Below are positions 34,549 through 45,241 of a stretch of 64,000 nt of DNA, one piece after another. Below the pieces are notes generated by a model that made no database searches, was not told where the DNA came from, and was given only the letters and a program-made list of their open reading frames with translations. Position 1 is the first letter of the stretch. The number at the start of each line of letters is the position of its first letter. The stretch comes from Sphingomonas sp. GC_Shp_5. GTDB taxonomy: Bacteria; Pseudomonadota; Alphaproteobacteria; Sphingomonadales; Sphingomonadaceae. The stretch lies in the NCBI RefSeq assembly GCF_026540855.1, contig NZ_JALNUP010000022.1, positions 1-64,000 on the forward strand, in the 5' to 3' direction. The position numbers and the translations under genes were made by a program.

Positions 34549-34944
34549 ATGCGGCAACTCGTCTATATCAGCAGCATCCATCCGCAGGCGAGCGTCGACC
34601 CGACAGCGATCCTCGCCATCTCGCGGCGCAACAATGCCCGCGCCTGCGTGACCGGGCTGTTGTTCTTCGATGGCAAGCGCTTCCTTCAGGCGCTGGAGGG
34701 TGACGAGTCCCAGGTCGAGGCAACGTTCGCGCGGATCATGACGGACGAGCGGCACCGGGCCGTGGTCGTATTGTCTGACCGCCTCATCGAGCAGCGCGAG
34801 TTCGGCGACTGGGCGATGGCCTATAATGCGCCGGCGGATGCCGCCGATGCCGCGCTGGATCGCGTGGTGGCGCTGACGGCGGGCGCCAGCCCGTCGGTGC
34901 GTGCGACATTCGAGAGCTTCGCCAAGGTACGCCGCGCCGCGTGA
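34549..34944 (+). CDS. BLUF-domain blue-light photoreceptor
   Basis: 131 residues, essentially a single BLUF domain of about 95 residues with a short helical tail. The flavin-binding photochemical residues are present: Tyr6 (LVYISS), Asn29 (RRNNARACVTGLL) and Gln47 (FLQALEG), plus the Trp and Met of DWAMAY near residue 90. Short BLUF proteins signal through partner proteins; none is fused or obviously adjacent. GGAAGAG supports the start. Confidence 0.92.
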   Translation: MRQLVYISSIHPQASVDPTAILAISRRNNARACVTGLLFFDGKRFLQALEGDESQVEATFARIMTDERHRAVVVLSDRLIEQREFGDWAMAYNAPADAADAALDRVVALTAGASPSVRATFESFAKVRRAA

Positions 34945-34993
34945 TGGGCCAGGCGATCCGCGCGGCACCCGGGGGCGCCGCGCGAGCCGATGG

Positions 34994-35617
34994 TTACTTG
35001 GCGGCGAAGGCGGCGTGGATGTGCAGCTTGACCTCGTCCGAGACGACCGGCGCATAGGCGCCGACGCCGAAGTCGCTGCGCTTGATCGAACCCGTTGCGC
35101 TGAAGCCGAAGTTGAGCTGCTTGTTCATCGGGTTGTTGCCCGCGCCGATGAAGGTCGCTTCGAGCGTCACCGGCTTGGTCTGGTCCTTGATCGTCAGGTT
35201 GCCGACGATCGTCGCCTTGTTGCCGGCGTGGGGCGTCACGCTGGTCGAGACGAAATGCGCGGTCGGATATTTGGCCGCATCGAAGAAGTTGGTCGACTGC
35301 AGATGCTCGGCGAACAGCGGGAAGCTGACGCCGGGCTTGGCCATGTCGAAGGTGACATCGACCTTGGTCGCGGCGGGCTTGGCGGGATCGATGGTGATGG
35401 AGCCGGTCGACGGGCCGAACAGGCCTTCGAGGATCGAGAAGCCCATGTGGTTCACTTCCCACGCCACCTGGGTGTGCGCCGGATCGACGGCATAGGTGCC
35501 GGCGGTGATCCGCGACGCGGTGGCGGCGCCGGGCTGGCTGGCGGTCGAGGGGATGATCTGGGCGACGGCGGGTACCGCGAGGGTGGCGGCAAGGGCAGCG
35601 GCGAGAGCGTAGCGCAT
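34994..35617 (-). CDS. YceI family periplasmic protein
   Basis: A 207-residue protein with a signal peptide (MRYALAAALAATLAVPAVAQ) and a YceI lipocalin-like barrel: GTYAVDPAHTQVAWEVNHMGFSILEGLFG, then TSTNFFDAAKYPTAHFVST and FGFSATGSIKRSDFGVGAYAPVVSDEVKLHIHA. YceI proteins bind polyisoprenoids or amphiphiles in the periplasm and respond to base or osmotic stress. It is convergent with the BLUF gene. Confidence 0.93.
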   Translation of the reverse strand: MRYALAAALAATLAVPAVAQIIPSTASQPGAATASRITAGTYAVDPAHTQVAWEVNHMGFSILEGLFGPSTGSITIDPAKPAATKVDVTFDMAKPGVSFPLFAEHLQSTNFFDAAKYPTAHFVSTSVTPHAGNKATIVGNLTIKDQTKPVTLEATFIGAGNNPMNKQLNFGFSATGSIKRSDFGVGAYAPVVSDEVKLHIHAAFAAK

Positions 35618-35743
35618 GGGATCGGTCTTTCGACGGAGTGGTGATGCGCCATGGTGGGGCGTTGCCTGCGTGCGGTCAAACCCCCACCGCGGCAACGGAT
35701 CGTTTCGGGGGTGATCGCCTGGCGGAGGGCCACTCCCGCGACA

Positions 35744-35816
35744 CCCCGTCCGTCCTCAGCCCGTCGCAGGGCAACGGGCTCATGTGCTCGACAGGCTCGG
35801 CACGGACGGTCGGGGT
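35744..35816. repeat. Inverted-repeat pair (family 3)
   Basis: CCGTCCGTCCTCAGCCCGTC opposite GTGCTCGACAGGCTCGGCAC-GGACGG. It is the same family as the pair at 57437-57503 and lies just after the ilvC stop. Confidence 0.65.
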
Positions 35817-35828
35817 GGCGGCAGCCGC

Positions 35829-37589
<1,761 letters not shown>

Positions 37590-37590
37590 G

Positions 37591-39336
37591 CTACACCAGC
37601 GCCTTGGCCTCGTCGTCCATCTCGCCCGACACCTCGTTCGCCTGGAGGATCATGTCGGTATGCGCCGCGCCGCTCGGGATCATCGGGAAGCAGTTGGCGA
37701 GCTTCGCCACCCGGCAATCGACCATCACCGGGCCGTCATGATCGAGCATCGCCTGGATGCCGTCATCCAGATCGCCCGGCGCCTCGATGCGGATGCCCTT
37801 CCAGCCATAGGCTTCGGACAGCCGCACGAAGTCCGGCAGGCTCTCGCTGTAGCTTTCGGCATAGCGCGACGAATAGGTCAGCTCCTGCCACTGGCGGACC
37901 ATGCCCATATATTCGTTGTTGAGGATGAACACCTTGACCGGCAGGCGATATTGCGTGGCGGTGGCGAGCTCCTGGATGTTCATCTGGATGCTCGCCTCGC
38001 CGGCGATGTCGATCACCAGCGCCTTGGGGTTGCCGAGCTGCGCGCCGATCGCGGCAGGCAGGCCATAGCCCATGGTGCCGAGCCCACCGCTGGTAAGCCA
38101 CTTGTTCGGGCCCTCGAAGCCGAAATGCTGGGCGGCCCACATCTGGTGCTGGCCAACCTCGGTGGTGATGATCGGCGAGCGGGCATGGGTCGCCTCCCAC
38201 AGCGCACGTACGGCACGCTGCGGCATGATCTCGGTGGTCGATTCCGGGAAGTCGAGGCTCTTCACCGCGCGCCAGCCGGCGATCCGCCGCTGCCAGTCGA
38301 TCGTGTCGGGCCGCGGATGCTGGCGGCTCTTCCAGATCCGCACCATGTCTTCGAGCGCGTGGCCGGCATCGGCGATGATCGCGAGATCGACGCGGACGTT
38401 CTTGTTCACGCTCGACCGGTCGATATCGATATGGACCTTGCGGCTGTGCGGGCTGAACGCGTCGAGCCGGCCGGTGACGCGATCGTCGAACCGGCTACCG
38501 ATCGCGACCACCAGATCGGCCTGGTTCATCGCCATGTTGGCCTCATAGGTGCCGTGCATGCCGAGCATGCCCAGCCATTGCTCGCCGCTCGCCGGATAGG
38601 CGCCGAGGCCCATCAGCGTCGAGGTGACGGGCACGCCGGTGAGGCGAACCATCTCGCGCAGCAGCTGGCTCGCCGCCGGCCCTGCATTGATGATGCCGCC
38701 GCCGGTGTAGAAGATCGGCCGTTCGGCGGCGGCGATCATGTCGACGAGCTGCTCGATCTGGGTCTGCGGCGCCTTGACCTGCGGGCGATAGGTCTTGTGC
38801 TGGATCGGGCCAGGCCTGACGTAGCGCGCCGAGGCGACCTGGACGTCCTTGGGGATGTCGACCACCACCGGCCCGGGGCGACCCGAGGTGGCGATGTGGA
38901 ACGCCTCATGGATGACGTCGCCGAGCTTCGCCGGGTCCTTGACCAGGTAATTGTGCTTGGAACAGTGACGGGTGATGCCGACGGTATCGGCCTCCTGAAA
39001 GGCATCGGTGCCGATCAGCGCGGTCGGCACCTGGCCGGTGATCACCACCATCGGGATCGAATCGAGCAGCGCGTCGGTGATCCCGGTGACGGCGTTGGTC
39101 GCGCCCGGGCCCGAGGTGACGAGCACGACGCCCGGCTTACCGGTGGAGCGGGCATAGCCCTCGGCGGCATGGGTCGCCGCCTGCTCGTGGCGGACCAGGA
39201 TGTGCTTCAGCCGCCCCGAGCGGAACATGGCATCGTAGATCGGCAGGACGGCACCGCCCGGATAGCCGAACACGACTTCCACGCCGAGATCGCACAGCGC
39301 CTCGACCAGGATGTCAGCTCCGCTTTTTTCTGCCAC
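37591..39336 (-). CDS. ilvB: Acetolactate synthase, large catalytic subunit
   Basis: A 581-residue ThDP enzyme making 2-acetolactate or 2-aceto-2-hydroxybutyrate. N-terminal GADILVEALCDLGVEVVFGYPGGAVLPIYD with the catalytic Glu region LVRHEQAATHAAEGYARSTG; FAD domain in the middle; ThDP motif VIDIAGEASIQMNIQEL...ILNNEYMGMV, the GEAS variant usual in alphaproteobacteria. GTG start; no nearby in-frame ATG fits the family N-terminus better. Confidence 0.96.
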   Translation of the reverse strand: MAEKSGADILVEALCDLGVEVVFGYPGGAVLPIYDAMFRSGRLKHILVRHEQAATHAAEGYARSTGKPGVVLVTSGPGATNAVTGITDALLDSIPMVVITGQVPTALIGTDAFQEADTVGITRHCSKHNYLVKDPAKLGDVIHEAFHIATSGRPGPVVVDIPKDVQVASARYVRPGPIQHKTYRPQVKAPQTQIEQLVDMIAAAERPIFYTGGGIINAGPAASQLLREMVRLTGVPVTSTLMGLGAYPASGEQWLGMLGMHGTYEANMAMNQADLVVAIGSRFDDRVTGRLDAFSPHSRKVHIDIDRSSVNKNVRVDLAIIADAGHALEDMVRIWKSRQHPRPDTIDWQRRIAGWRAVKSLDFPESTTEIMPQRAVRALWEATHARSPIITTEVGQHQMWAAQHFGFEGPNKWLTSGGLGTMGYGLPAAIGAQLGNPKALVIDIAGEASIQMNIQELATATQYRLPVKVFILNNEYMGMVRQWQELTYSSRYAESYSESLPDFVRLSEAYGWKGIRIEAPGDLDDGIQAMLDHDGPVMVDCRVAKLANCFPMIPSGAAHTDMILQANEVSGEMDDEAKALV

Positions 39337-39416
39337 GTTCGTCGTCCCTGATGGTGTATACGTTGTTTGCGGAAGCGGCGGCTAGCGGTTAATAAAGTGC
39401 GCGTCAACCCAGCTGA

Positions 39417-40322
39417 CTATAACAAGCTTTCAATGGAAGATGTTAATTCGCAACTTTCGGTTGTTCTGATCCATTGCTCGGGCGGTTGATTGCGAAACCA
39501 GGTGAATTGTCGCTTGGCATAGCGGCGGGTGTCGAGCTGCAGCCGGGCGAGCGCCTCGGCGCGAGACAGGTTGCCCGCGAGGTGGTCGGCGAGCGGTGCG
39601 ACGCCGATCGCCCGGCGGATCGGCGCATCGAAAGCCACGTCGGTCCGCGCGACCAGCCGGGCGACCTCGTCGAGTGCGCCGCCCTCGATCATCGTGGCGC
39701 AGCGGGCGTCGATCCGTGCCATCAGCCGGTCGCGCGGCGGCAGCAGGATCGCCGCGGCGAGGCGAATACGCGCGCCGATCCCGCTGACCCGCTCTGTCTG
39801 CCAGGCGGCGAGCGGCCGGCCGGTCGCCCGCACCACCTCGAGCGCACGGGCGACGCGGGTGGTATCCGCCGGCGCGAGCCGCGCCGCGGCGGCCGGGTCC
39901 TCGGCGGCAAGCAGGCGATGCGCCTCAGCGACGGGCAATGCGCGAACGTCGGCGCGGACCGCGGGATCGATCGCGGGCACCGGCGCGATTCCGTCGATCA
40001 ACGTGCGCAGGTACAGCCCGGTGCCGCCGACCAGGATCGGCAGCTTGCCCGCCGCATGCGCGTCATCGATCGCGTCGCGCGCCTCGCCTGCCCAGCGCGC
40101 GGCGGAATAGCCGCCGTCGGCGCCATCGACATGGCCGAACAGGCGGTGCTGCACGCGCGCTTCCTCGTCGGACGAGGGGCGGGCGCTGAGCAGCTGCAAG
40201 TCGGCATAGACCTGGCTCGCATCGGCGTTGATCACGACGCCCTCATGGCCGGCGGCAAGCTGCAGCGCGGCGGCGGACTTGCCGCTGGCGGTCGGCCCTG
40301 CGATGAGCGCGACCCTTGGCAT
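39417..40322 (-). CDS. miaA: tRNA dimethylallyltransferase
   Basis: A 301-residue enzyme that isopentenylates A37 of tRNAs reading UNN codons. P-loop AGPTASGKS (8-16), [24 protein letters not shown] and the C-terminal [16 protein letters not shown] are all present. Its ATG is back-to-back with the serB region (CATG at 40320-40323). No hfq follows. Confidence 0.95.
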   Translation of the reverse strand: MPRVALIAGPTASGKSAAALQLAAGHEGVVINADASQVYADLQLLSARPSSDEEARVQHRLFGHVDGADGGYSAARWAGEARDAIDDAHAAGKLPILVGGTGLYLRTLIDGIAPVPAIDPAVRADVRALPVAEAHRLLAAEDPAAAARLAPADTTRVARALEVVRATGRPLAAWQTERVSGIGARIRLAAAILLPPRDRLMARIDARCATMIEGGALDEVARLVARTDVAFDAPIRRAIGVAPLADHLAGNLSRAEALARLQLDTRRYAKRQFTWFRNQPPEQWIRTTESCELTSSIESLL

Positions 40323-40332
40323 GGAGGGACCC

Positions 40333-41211
40333 TTGTTCACGGCAACGCTGATAGCAGCAGAATCACTGGCCGCAGGGGATCTTTCCGCCGCCGCCGATCG
40401 GCTCACCGCGGCGGGCTGTGCGCCCGGCAGCGCGGCGTGGCTCGACGAGGGCAAGGCGGCCGACCTGTTGTTCGCGCTCGATCCCGCCGCCGCGCGGGCG
40501 GCGCTGGAGGGGGCGGTGGCGGGCATGGACGTGATTGTCCAGCCCTCGCTCGGTCGCCGCAAGGCGCTGCTGGTCGCGGACATGGATTCGACGATGATCA
40601 CGGTCGAATGCATCGACGAGCTCGCCGATTACGCCGGGATCAAGCCCGAGGTGGCGGCGATCACCGAGCGGGCGATGCGCGGCGAGCTGGATTTCGAGGG
40701 GGCGCTCGATGCGCGGGTGGCGCTGCTCGCCGGGCTGGACGAGGCGGTGATCGCACAATGCCTGCGCGAGCGGGTGGCGATCATGCCCGGCGCCCGCGCG
40801 CTGGTGCGGACGATGCGCGCGAACGGCGGACAGGCGGTGCTGGTGTCGGGCGGCTTCACCCGCTTCGCCGAACCGGTCGCTGCCGAGATCGGCTTCGACC
40901 GGGCGATCGCTAACCGGCTGCTGATCGAGGACGGCAGGCTCACCGGCACCGTCGCCAAGCCGATCGTCGGCGCCGCGACCAAGCTCGACACGCTGCTGGC
41001 GACGATCGCGGCGCAGGGCATCGATCCGCTGCTGAGCCTCGCGGTGGGCGATGGCGCCAATGACCTGGCGATGATCGAACGCGCCGGGCTGGGGGTGGCG
41101 TATCACGCCAAGCCGGTGGTCGCAGCGGCAGCCGCCGCGCGGGTGGATCATGGCGACCTGACGACGCTGCTTTATGCGCAGGGCTACACCCGCGCCGAAT
41201 GGGCCAGCTAG
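40333..41211 (+). CDS. serB: Phosphoserine phosphatase
   Basis: About 292 residues. HAD-type phosphatase for the last step of serine synthesis: nucleophile motif [29 protein letters not shown], and [25 protein letters not shown], with the SerB N-terminal ACT-like region before it. The start is ambiguous: TTG 40333 follows GGAGGG closely and gives the family N-terminus [10 protein letters not shown] 40321 adds four residues and overlaps the miaA start. Confidence 0.93.
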   Translation: MFTATLIAAESLAAGDLSAAADRLTAAGCAPGSAAWLDEGKAADLLFALDPAAARAALEGAVAGMDVIVQPSLGRRKALLVADMDSTMITVECIDELADYAGIKPEVAAITERAMRGELDFEGALDARVALLAGLDEAVIAQCLRERVAIMPGARALVRTMRANGGQAVLVSGGFTRFAEPVAAEIGFDRAIANRLLIEDGRLTGTVAKPIVGAATKLDTLLATIAAQGIDPLLSLAVGDGANDLAMIERAGLGVAYHAKPVVAAAAAARVDHGDLTTLLYAQGYTRAEWAS

Positions 41212-41278
41212 GCCCGCGTTACGCCCACCGCCATGGCGTGGCCATCCCGTATTGCGTCCGGGATGACCGACGCCCGGA

Positions 41279-42337
41279 TCAGGGCGCGACGACCACGCAG
41301 GCGACCTTGCTCGCGGCGCAGGCGCGCTGCGCCGCTGCCTTGTTGGGATAACCGCCGGCCTGGAGCCGGACGACGGTGCCGGCATGCGGATAGGAGGGCT
41401 GGGCGCCGGCAAGCCGGCCACGCACCTGCGCCCATTGGCTCTGCGCATTGGCCTGGCTGCTGAACGCGCCGAGCTGGATCTTCCAGCCGCCGCCCGCGGC
41501 GCGCTCGGGCGCCGGTGCGGCAGGCTTGGGTGCCGGTGCAGCATGCGCCGTGACGGCGACGGGTGCCGGGTTCGGCTTTGGGGTCGGCTTCGGCGTCGGC
41601 TTGGCGGCGACGATCGGTGCCGGCACGCGGGCCGGGCCGTGGCTCGGCGGCAGCCGCTCCGGGCCGCCGGGGCGCTGCGCCGGGGGCACCCGCGCCTCGC
41701 CGACATTGCCGCCGGCGGCCTGCGCCACCGGGCGCGGGCGCGCCGCCAGCTGCTGGGCCAGGGCGACGCCGCGCTCGCGATCGGCGGGCGTTATATATTG
41801 GTCCATCTGCGCCAGCGTTTCCGACGCCGATTTCAGCCCCGCCTGCTGGGCGAGGGTCATCAGCGCATAGGCGCGCGGGTAATCGCGCGCCACGCTGTCG
41901 CCGTTGAACAACATGGTGCCGAGCACCAGCTCGCCACGCGGCTCGCCGCGCGCGACCGACTTTTCCAGCCACGGCAGCGCCTCGGCCTTCTTGCCGCCCT
42001 GGAACAGCGCCAGGCCGTAATTGTCCTCGGCCTGGTAATGCCCCTGCAGCGCCGCCTTGTGGAACCAGCTCTCGGCGAGCGCGGGATCGAGCGGCACGCC
42101 GCGACCGAGCTTATACGCCTGGCCGAGGTTGAACTGCGCATCGGCATCGCCCGCGACCGCGGGGCCGCGCCACTGGTCGACGGCCGCCTTGAAGTCACCC
42201 CGCGCCCAGGCATCCACCCCGGCCTTGACGTTCTGCGCACCGGCCGGTGCCGCCGCCATCAGCATCGCCATCGTCAGCGCCGCGCTCGCCATCATCGCCG
42301 TGCCCGCGACCCGCCCGATCAACCGCATCGTTTCCAT
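41279..42337 (-). CDS. Sel1-repeat and SPOR-domain exported protein
   Basis: 352 residues. Signal peptide to about residue 35 (AAPAGAQ). Residues 40-170 carry Sel1-like repeats (ADAQFNLGQAYKLGRGVPLDPALAESWFHKAALQGHYQAEDNYGLALFQGG). A Pro-rich linker with PTPKPTPKPNP follows, then a C-terminal SPOR domain (WKIQLGAFSSQANAQSQWAQVRGRLAGAQPS...VVRLQAGGYPNKAAAQRACAA) that binds denuded septal peptidoglycan. It is divergent from the ParA operon, whose last gene also encodes a SPOR domain. Confidence 0.87.
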   Translation of the reverse strand: METMRLIGRVAGTAMMASAALTMAMLMAAAPAGAQNVKAGVDAWARGDFKAAVDQWRGPAVAGDADAQFNLGQAYKLGRGVPLDPALAESWFHKAALQGHYQAEDNYGLALFQGGKKAEALPWLEKSVARGEPRGELVLGTMLFNGDSVARDYPRAYALMTLAQQAGLKSASETLAQMDQYITPADRERGVALAQQLAARPRPVAQAAGGNVGEARVPPAQRPGGPERLPPSHGPARVPAPIVAAKPTPKPTPKPNPAPVAVTAHAAPAPKPAAPAPERAAGGGWKIQLGAFSSQANAQSQWAQVRGRLAGAQPSYPHAGTVVRLQAGGYPNKAAAQRACAASKVACVVVAP

Positions 42338-42437
42338 CCTGTTTACTGCTCTGGGTCATCATGCCCCGGCGCGGCGCCGATGCAAAGCCCGGCCGCCGCG
42401 CGCGCCGTCTCGTCACCGCCCGGCACCTGCGGGGCCG

Positions 42438-42452
42438 TTAACCCCAAATTAG
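42438..42452. promoter_or_regulatory. Near-match CtrA box
   Basis: TTAACCCCAAATTAG: TTAA-N7-TTAG, one base off the CtrA pattern, in the divergent region about 50 bp before parA. Confidence 0.3.
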
Positions 42453-42500
42453 CCCCGACATGGCAGTCATGGTGCCAGATAGTGGGGGTTAAGGGGCGTT

Positions 42501-43217
42501 ATGCGCGTTCTCGCGATGGCATCGCAAAAAGGTGGATCGGGCAAGACGACCCTGTCCGGGCATCTCGCCGTGCAGGCACAGATGGCAGGCCACGGCCCGG
42601 TCGTGCTGATCGACATCGATCCGCAGGGCAGCCTGGCGGATTGGTGGAACGAGCGCACCGCGGAATATCCGGCTTTCGCCCAGACCACCGTGGCGCGGCT
42701 CGCCGCCGATCTCGAGGTGCTGCGCCAGCAGGGCTTCAAGCTGGCGATGATCGACACGCCGCCGGCGATCACCATGGCGATCCAGAGCGTGATCAACGTC
42801 GCCGAGCTGGTGGTGGTGCCGACCCGTCCGAGCCCGCACGACCTGCGCGCCGTCGGCGCCACCGTCGACCTTTGCGAGCGCGCCGGCAAGCCGCTGATCT
42901 TCGTCGTCAATGCCGCAACCCCCAAGGCGCGGATCACCTCCGATGCCGCGGTGGCGCTGTCGCAACATGGCACCGTGGCGCCGATCACGCTCCACCAGCG
43001 CACCGATTTCGCGGCCTCGATGATCGACGGCCGCACCGTCATGGAATGCGATCCCAAGGGCAAGTCGGCCGCCGAGGTCGCAGCCTTGTGGGGCTACATC
43101 GCCGACCGCCTCGAAAAAAACTTCCGCCGCACCGTGTTCAGCGTGCCCACCGTCGGCGCCGGCTTCGGCCAGCGGCCGCAGGCCGGCGGCTTCGGCCGCC
43201 GCGTGGTGGGAGGGTGA
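42501..43217 (+). CDS. ParA-family partition ATPase (orphan)
   Basis: A 238-residue deviant Walker ATPase. QKGGSGKTTLSGHLA contains signature Lys10 and P-loop Lys15. VLIDIDPQGSLADWW is the switch I/A' motif and MIDTPPAI the Walker B. It is short, without an N-terminal DNA-binding extension (type Ib size). The C-terminal tail is Gly-rich (VGAGFGQRPQAGGFGRR). AAGGGG supports the start. The gene is followed after two bases by a probable ribbon-helix-helix gene and then a SPOR protein gene, so it is not the chromosomal parAB locus. Confidence 0.88.
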   Translation: MRVLAMASQKGGSGKTTLSGHLAVQAQMAGHGPVVLIDIDPQGSLADWWNERTAEYPAFAQTTVARLAADLEVLRQQGFKLAMIDTPPAITMAIQSVINVAELVVVPTRPSPHDLRAVGATVDLCERAGKPLIFVVNAATPKARITSDAAVALSQHGTVAPITLHQRTDFAASMIDGRTVMECDPKGKSAAEVAALWGYIADRLEKNFRRTVFSVPTVGAGFGQRPQAGGFGRRVVGG

Positions 43218-43219
43218 GC

Positions 43220-43849
43220 ATGTTCGGTTCGTCCAAACCGATGGGCTCGCTGTCGTCGGGCCTGCTCGCGCGCAAGGGCCAGGCGCGCCCGGCGATGCGC
43301 CCCCAGGGGTTCGGCGGCTTCGGCGGGGTGACCCAGGGGCTCGACGATCTCGGCTGGAACGACATGGGTGGCCGTGAGGCTGCCGCCGCCGAGTTGACCG
43401 TCCAGCCCGCTGCAGAGCCTGTGCCGGCATCAGAGGCGCCGCTCGCGTCCGTTGCCGTGGCGCTGGCGCCGCCGGTGGTCGCGGCCGAACCGGCAGCGCC
43501 GGTGCTGGCAGCAGTGCCGGACGCCGCCAACGAACCGATCCCAACCGTGCTGGTCGAGCGCGAGGCACTGAAAGCGAAGGTCGAGGCGCCGGTCGCCGTC
43601 AAGTCGGTATCGCTGCCGACCGCGGCGCGGCTGCGGCGCGAGACCCAGCATGCCGGCAAGGCGGCTTTCACCTTGCGGGTGGATGCCGATCGCCACCTGC
43701 GGCTGCGGATCGCCACCGCGATCACCAACCGCTCGGCCCAGGATCTGGTGACGCAGGGGCTGGACGCGCTGCTCGGCGCGATCCCCGAGGTCGAGGCGCT
43801 GGTCTCGCAGCTGCCCTGCGCCGCTGCCCCACGCAAATCGGCGAAGTGA
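43220..43849 (+). CDS. Probable ribbon-helix-helix partner protein of ParA
   Basis: 209 residues. The N-terminus (GSSKPMGSLSSGLLARKGQARPAMRPQGFGGFG) is Gly/Arg-rich and disordered, the middle is an Ala/Pro linker, and the last 65 residues read KAAFTLRVDADRHLRLRIATAITNRSAQDLVTQGLDALLGAIP, one strand followed by two helices, as in ribbon-helix-helix DNA-binding dimers. Type Ib ParA systems use such partners instead of ParB. Homology is inferred from pattern, not searched. It starts two bases after the parA stop. Confidence 0.65.
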   Translation: MFGSSKPMGSLSSGLLARKGQARPAMRPQGFGGFGGVTQGLDDLGWNDMGGREAAAAELTVQPAAEPVPASEAPLASVAVALAPPVVAAEPAAPVLAAVPDAANEPIPTVLVEREALKAKVEAPVAVKSVSLPTAARLRRETQHAGKAAFTLRVDADRHLRLRIATAITNRSAQDLVTQGLDALLGAIPEVEALVSQLPCAAAPRKSAK

Positions 43850-43859
43850 GGAATATTCG

Positions 43860-45164
43860 ATGAAGACGCGCATGATCTTCTCGCTCGGCCTGTCGGCTTT
43901 GGTGTTCGGAGGCACCATGATGGGCTGCACCGCCCAGGGCAGCGGCATCGCCTCCGCCAGCAACCCCAACACCGACGCCGCCGCGAAGCAGGCTGCGCGC
44001 CAGGCCGACAAGGCGCGCAAGGCGATGGCGCGCCAGGACGACCAGGCGGTGATCCACTTCGCCGAAGCGGCCGTCGAGCTCAGCCCGCGCGACGTCGGCT
44101 ATCGCCTACTGCTCGCCCATGGCTATTTGCGCGCCGGGAGGTTCGGGTCGGCGCGGACCGCCTTCACCGACGTGCTCGAACTGACGCCCGACGACGGCCG
44201 CGCCGCGCTCAACCTCGCGCTCGCCGAGGTCGCGCTCGGCGACTGGTCGCAGGCGCGCCAGACGCTGGATGCCCATGCCGCGACCATCCCGGTCAGTGAC
44301 CGTGGGCTCGCGCTGGCGCTCGCCGGTGATCCCGCCGCCGCGGTGCAATTGCTCAACCAAGCCGCGCGCAGCCCGGGTGCGGACGCCAAGCTCCGCCAGA
44401 ACCTCGCGCTCAGCCTCGCGCTGGCAGGCAACTGGACCGGCGCCCGCGTGGTCGCCGCCGCCGACATGTCCGCCGCGGACGTCGATGCACGGCTCCAGCA
44501 ATGGGCGGCGTTCGCGCAGCCCAAGGGCGCATCGGACCAGGTCGCGACGCTGCTCGGCGTCACCCCGGTGTCCGACAGCGGCCAGCCGGTCGCGCTGGCG
44601 CTCAACGCGCCGGCCGCCGCCGACAAGGCGGTGCTGGCGGCGGTCGATCAGCCGGCAGCGGCCGCGCCCGCAGCCGTGGCGGCACCGCAGCTCGCCGAGG
44701 CGGCACCTGCCGCACCGCCGATGCTCGCCAAGATCGTGTTCGCGCCCTCCAGCCCCGTGGTCCAGCCGCTGCCGACCATGATGATCCGCCCGTCGCGTCC
44801 GGCTGGGATGGCCGCCGTGCGGCCGCGGATGGCGCCCGTTTTCGCACCCGTCGCGACGGCGGCAGCGCGGGGCGACTGGGTCGTCCAGATCGGCGCCTTC
44901 GCCAACGCCGGCGTCGCCAAGGACGGTTGGGATCGTGCAACCAGGCGCTTCGGCCAGCTCGCGGGGCATCAGCCCACCGGCACCCGCTTCATGTCGCGCG
45001 ACGGCGCCGTCTATCGCCTCTCGGTGAGCGGCTTTGCCCGCACCGACGCCGATCGCCTGTGCCGCGCCTATCGTGCTTCCGGCGGCGCCTGTTTCGTCCG
45101 CCGCCAAGCCGGCGACCAGATGGCGCAATGGACCAAGGCACCGCTGCAGGTCGCCGCCCGTTAA
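43860..45164 (+). CDS. TPR- and SPOR-domain lipoprotein
   Basis: 434 residues. Lipoprotein-type signal ending TMMGC (Cys23). TPR repeats follow (AVIHFAEAAVELSPRDVGYRLLLAHGYLRAGRFGSARTAFTDVLELTPDDGRAALNLALAEV), then a long Ala/Pro linker, and a SPOR domain at about 345-420 (WVVQIGAFANAGVAKDGWDRATRRFGQL...YRLSVSGFARTDADRLCRAYRASGGACFV). It should sit in the envelope near septal peptidoglycan. The 10-bp spacing from the preceding gene indicates one operon with parA. Confidence 0.85.
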   Translation: MKTRMIFSLGLSALVFGGTMMGCTAQGSGIASASNPNTDAAAKQAARQADKARKAMARQDDQAVIHFAEAAVELSPRDVGYRLLLAHGYLRAGRFGSARTAFTDVLELTPDDGRAALNLALAEVALGDWSQARQTLDAHAATIPVSDRGLALALAGDPAAAVQLLNQAARSPGADAKLRQNLALSLALAGNWTGARVVAAADMSAADVDARLQQWAAFAQPKGASDQVATLLGVTPVSDSGQPVALALNAPAAADKAVLAAVDQPAAAAPAAVAAPQLAEAAPAAPPMLAKIVFAPSSPVVQPLPTMMIRPSRPAGMAAVRPRMAPVFAPVATAAARGDWVVQIGAFANAGVAKDGWDRATRRFGQLAGHQPTGTRFMSRDGAVYRLSVSGFARTDADRLCRAYRASGGACFVRRQAGDQMAQWTKAPLQVAAR

Positions 45165-45186
45165 GGCGCGCCCTATCCGTTGAGAC

Positions 45187-45230
45187 AATGCAAGCGCCGC
45201 CGGGGCATACCTCGGCGGCGCTGTTGCATT
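45187..45230. terminator. Bidirectional terminator
   Basis: A perfect 9-bp GC stem GCGCCGCCG / CGGCGGCGC extended by AATGCAA / TTGCATT with a two-base bulge, followed by TTT on the + strand. It lies between two convergent operons. Confidence 0.8.
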
Positions 45231-45241
45231 TTGCGTAGCTT

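Noticed and set aside
41384..43219. Upstream extension of the RHH-like gene by more than 600 codons
   Set aside because: The open frame runs antisense through the Sel1/SPOR gene and out of frame through parA. The gene must start at 43220, two bases after the parA stop.
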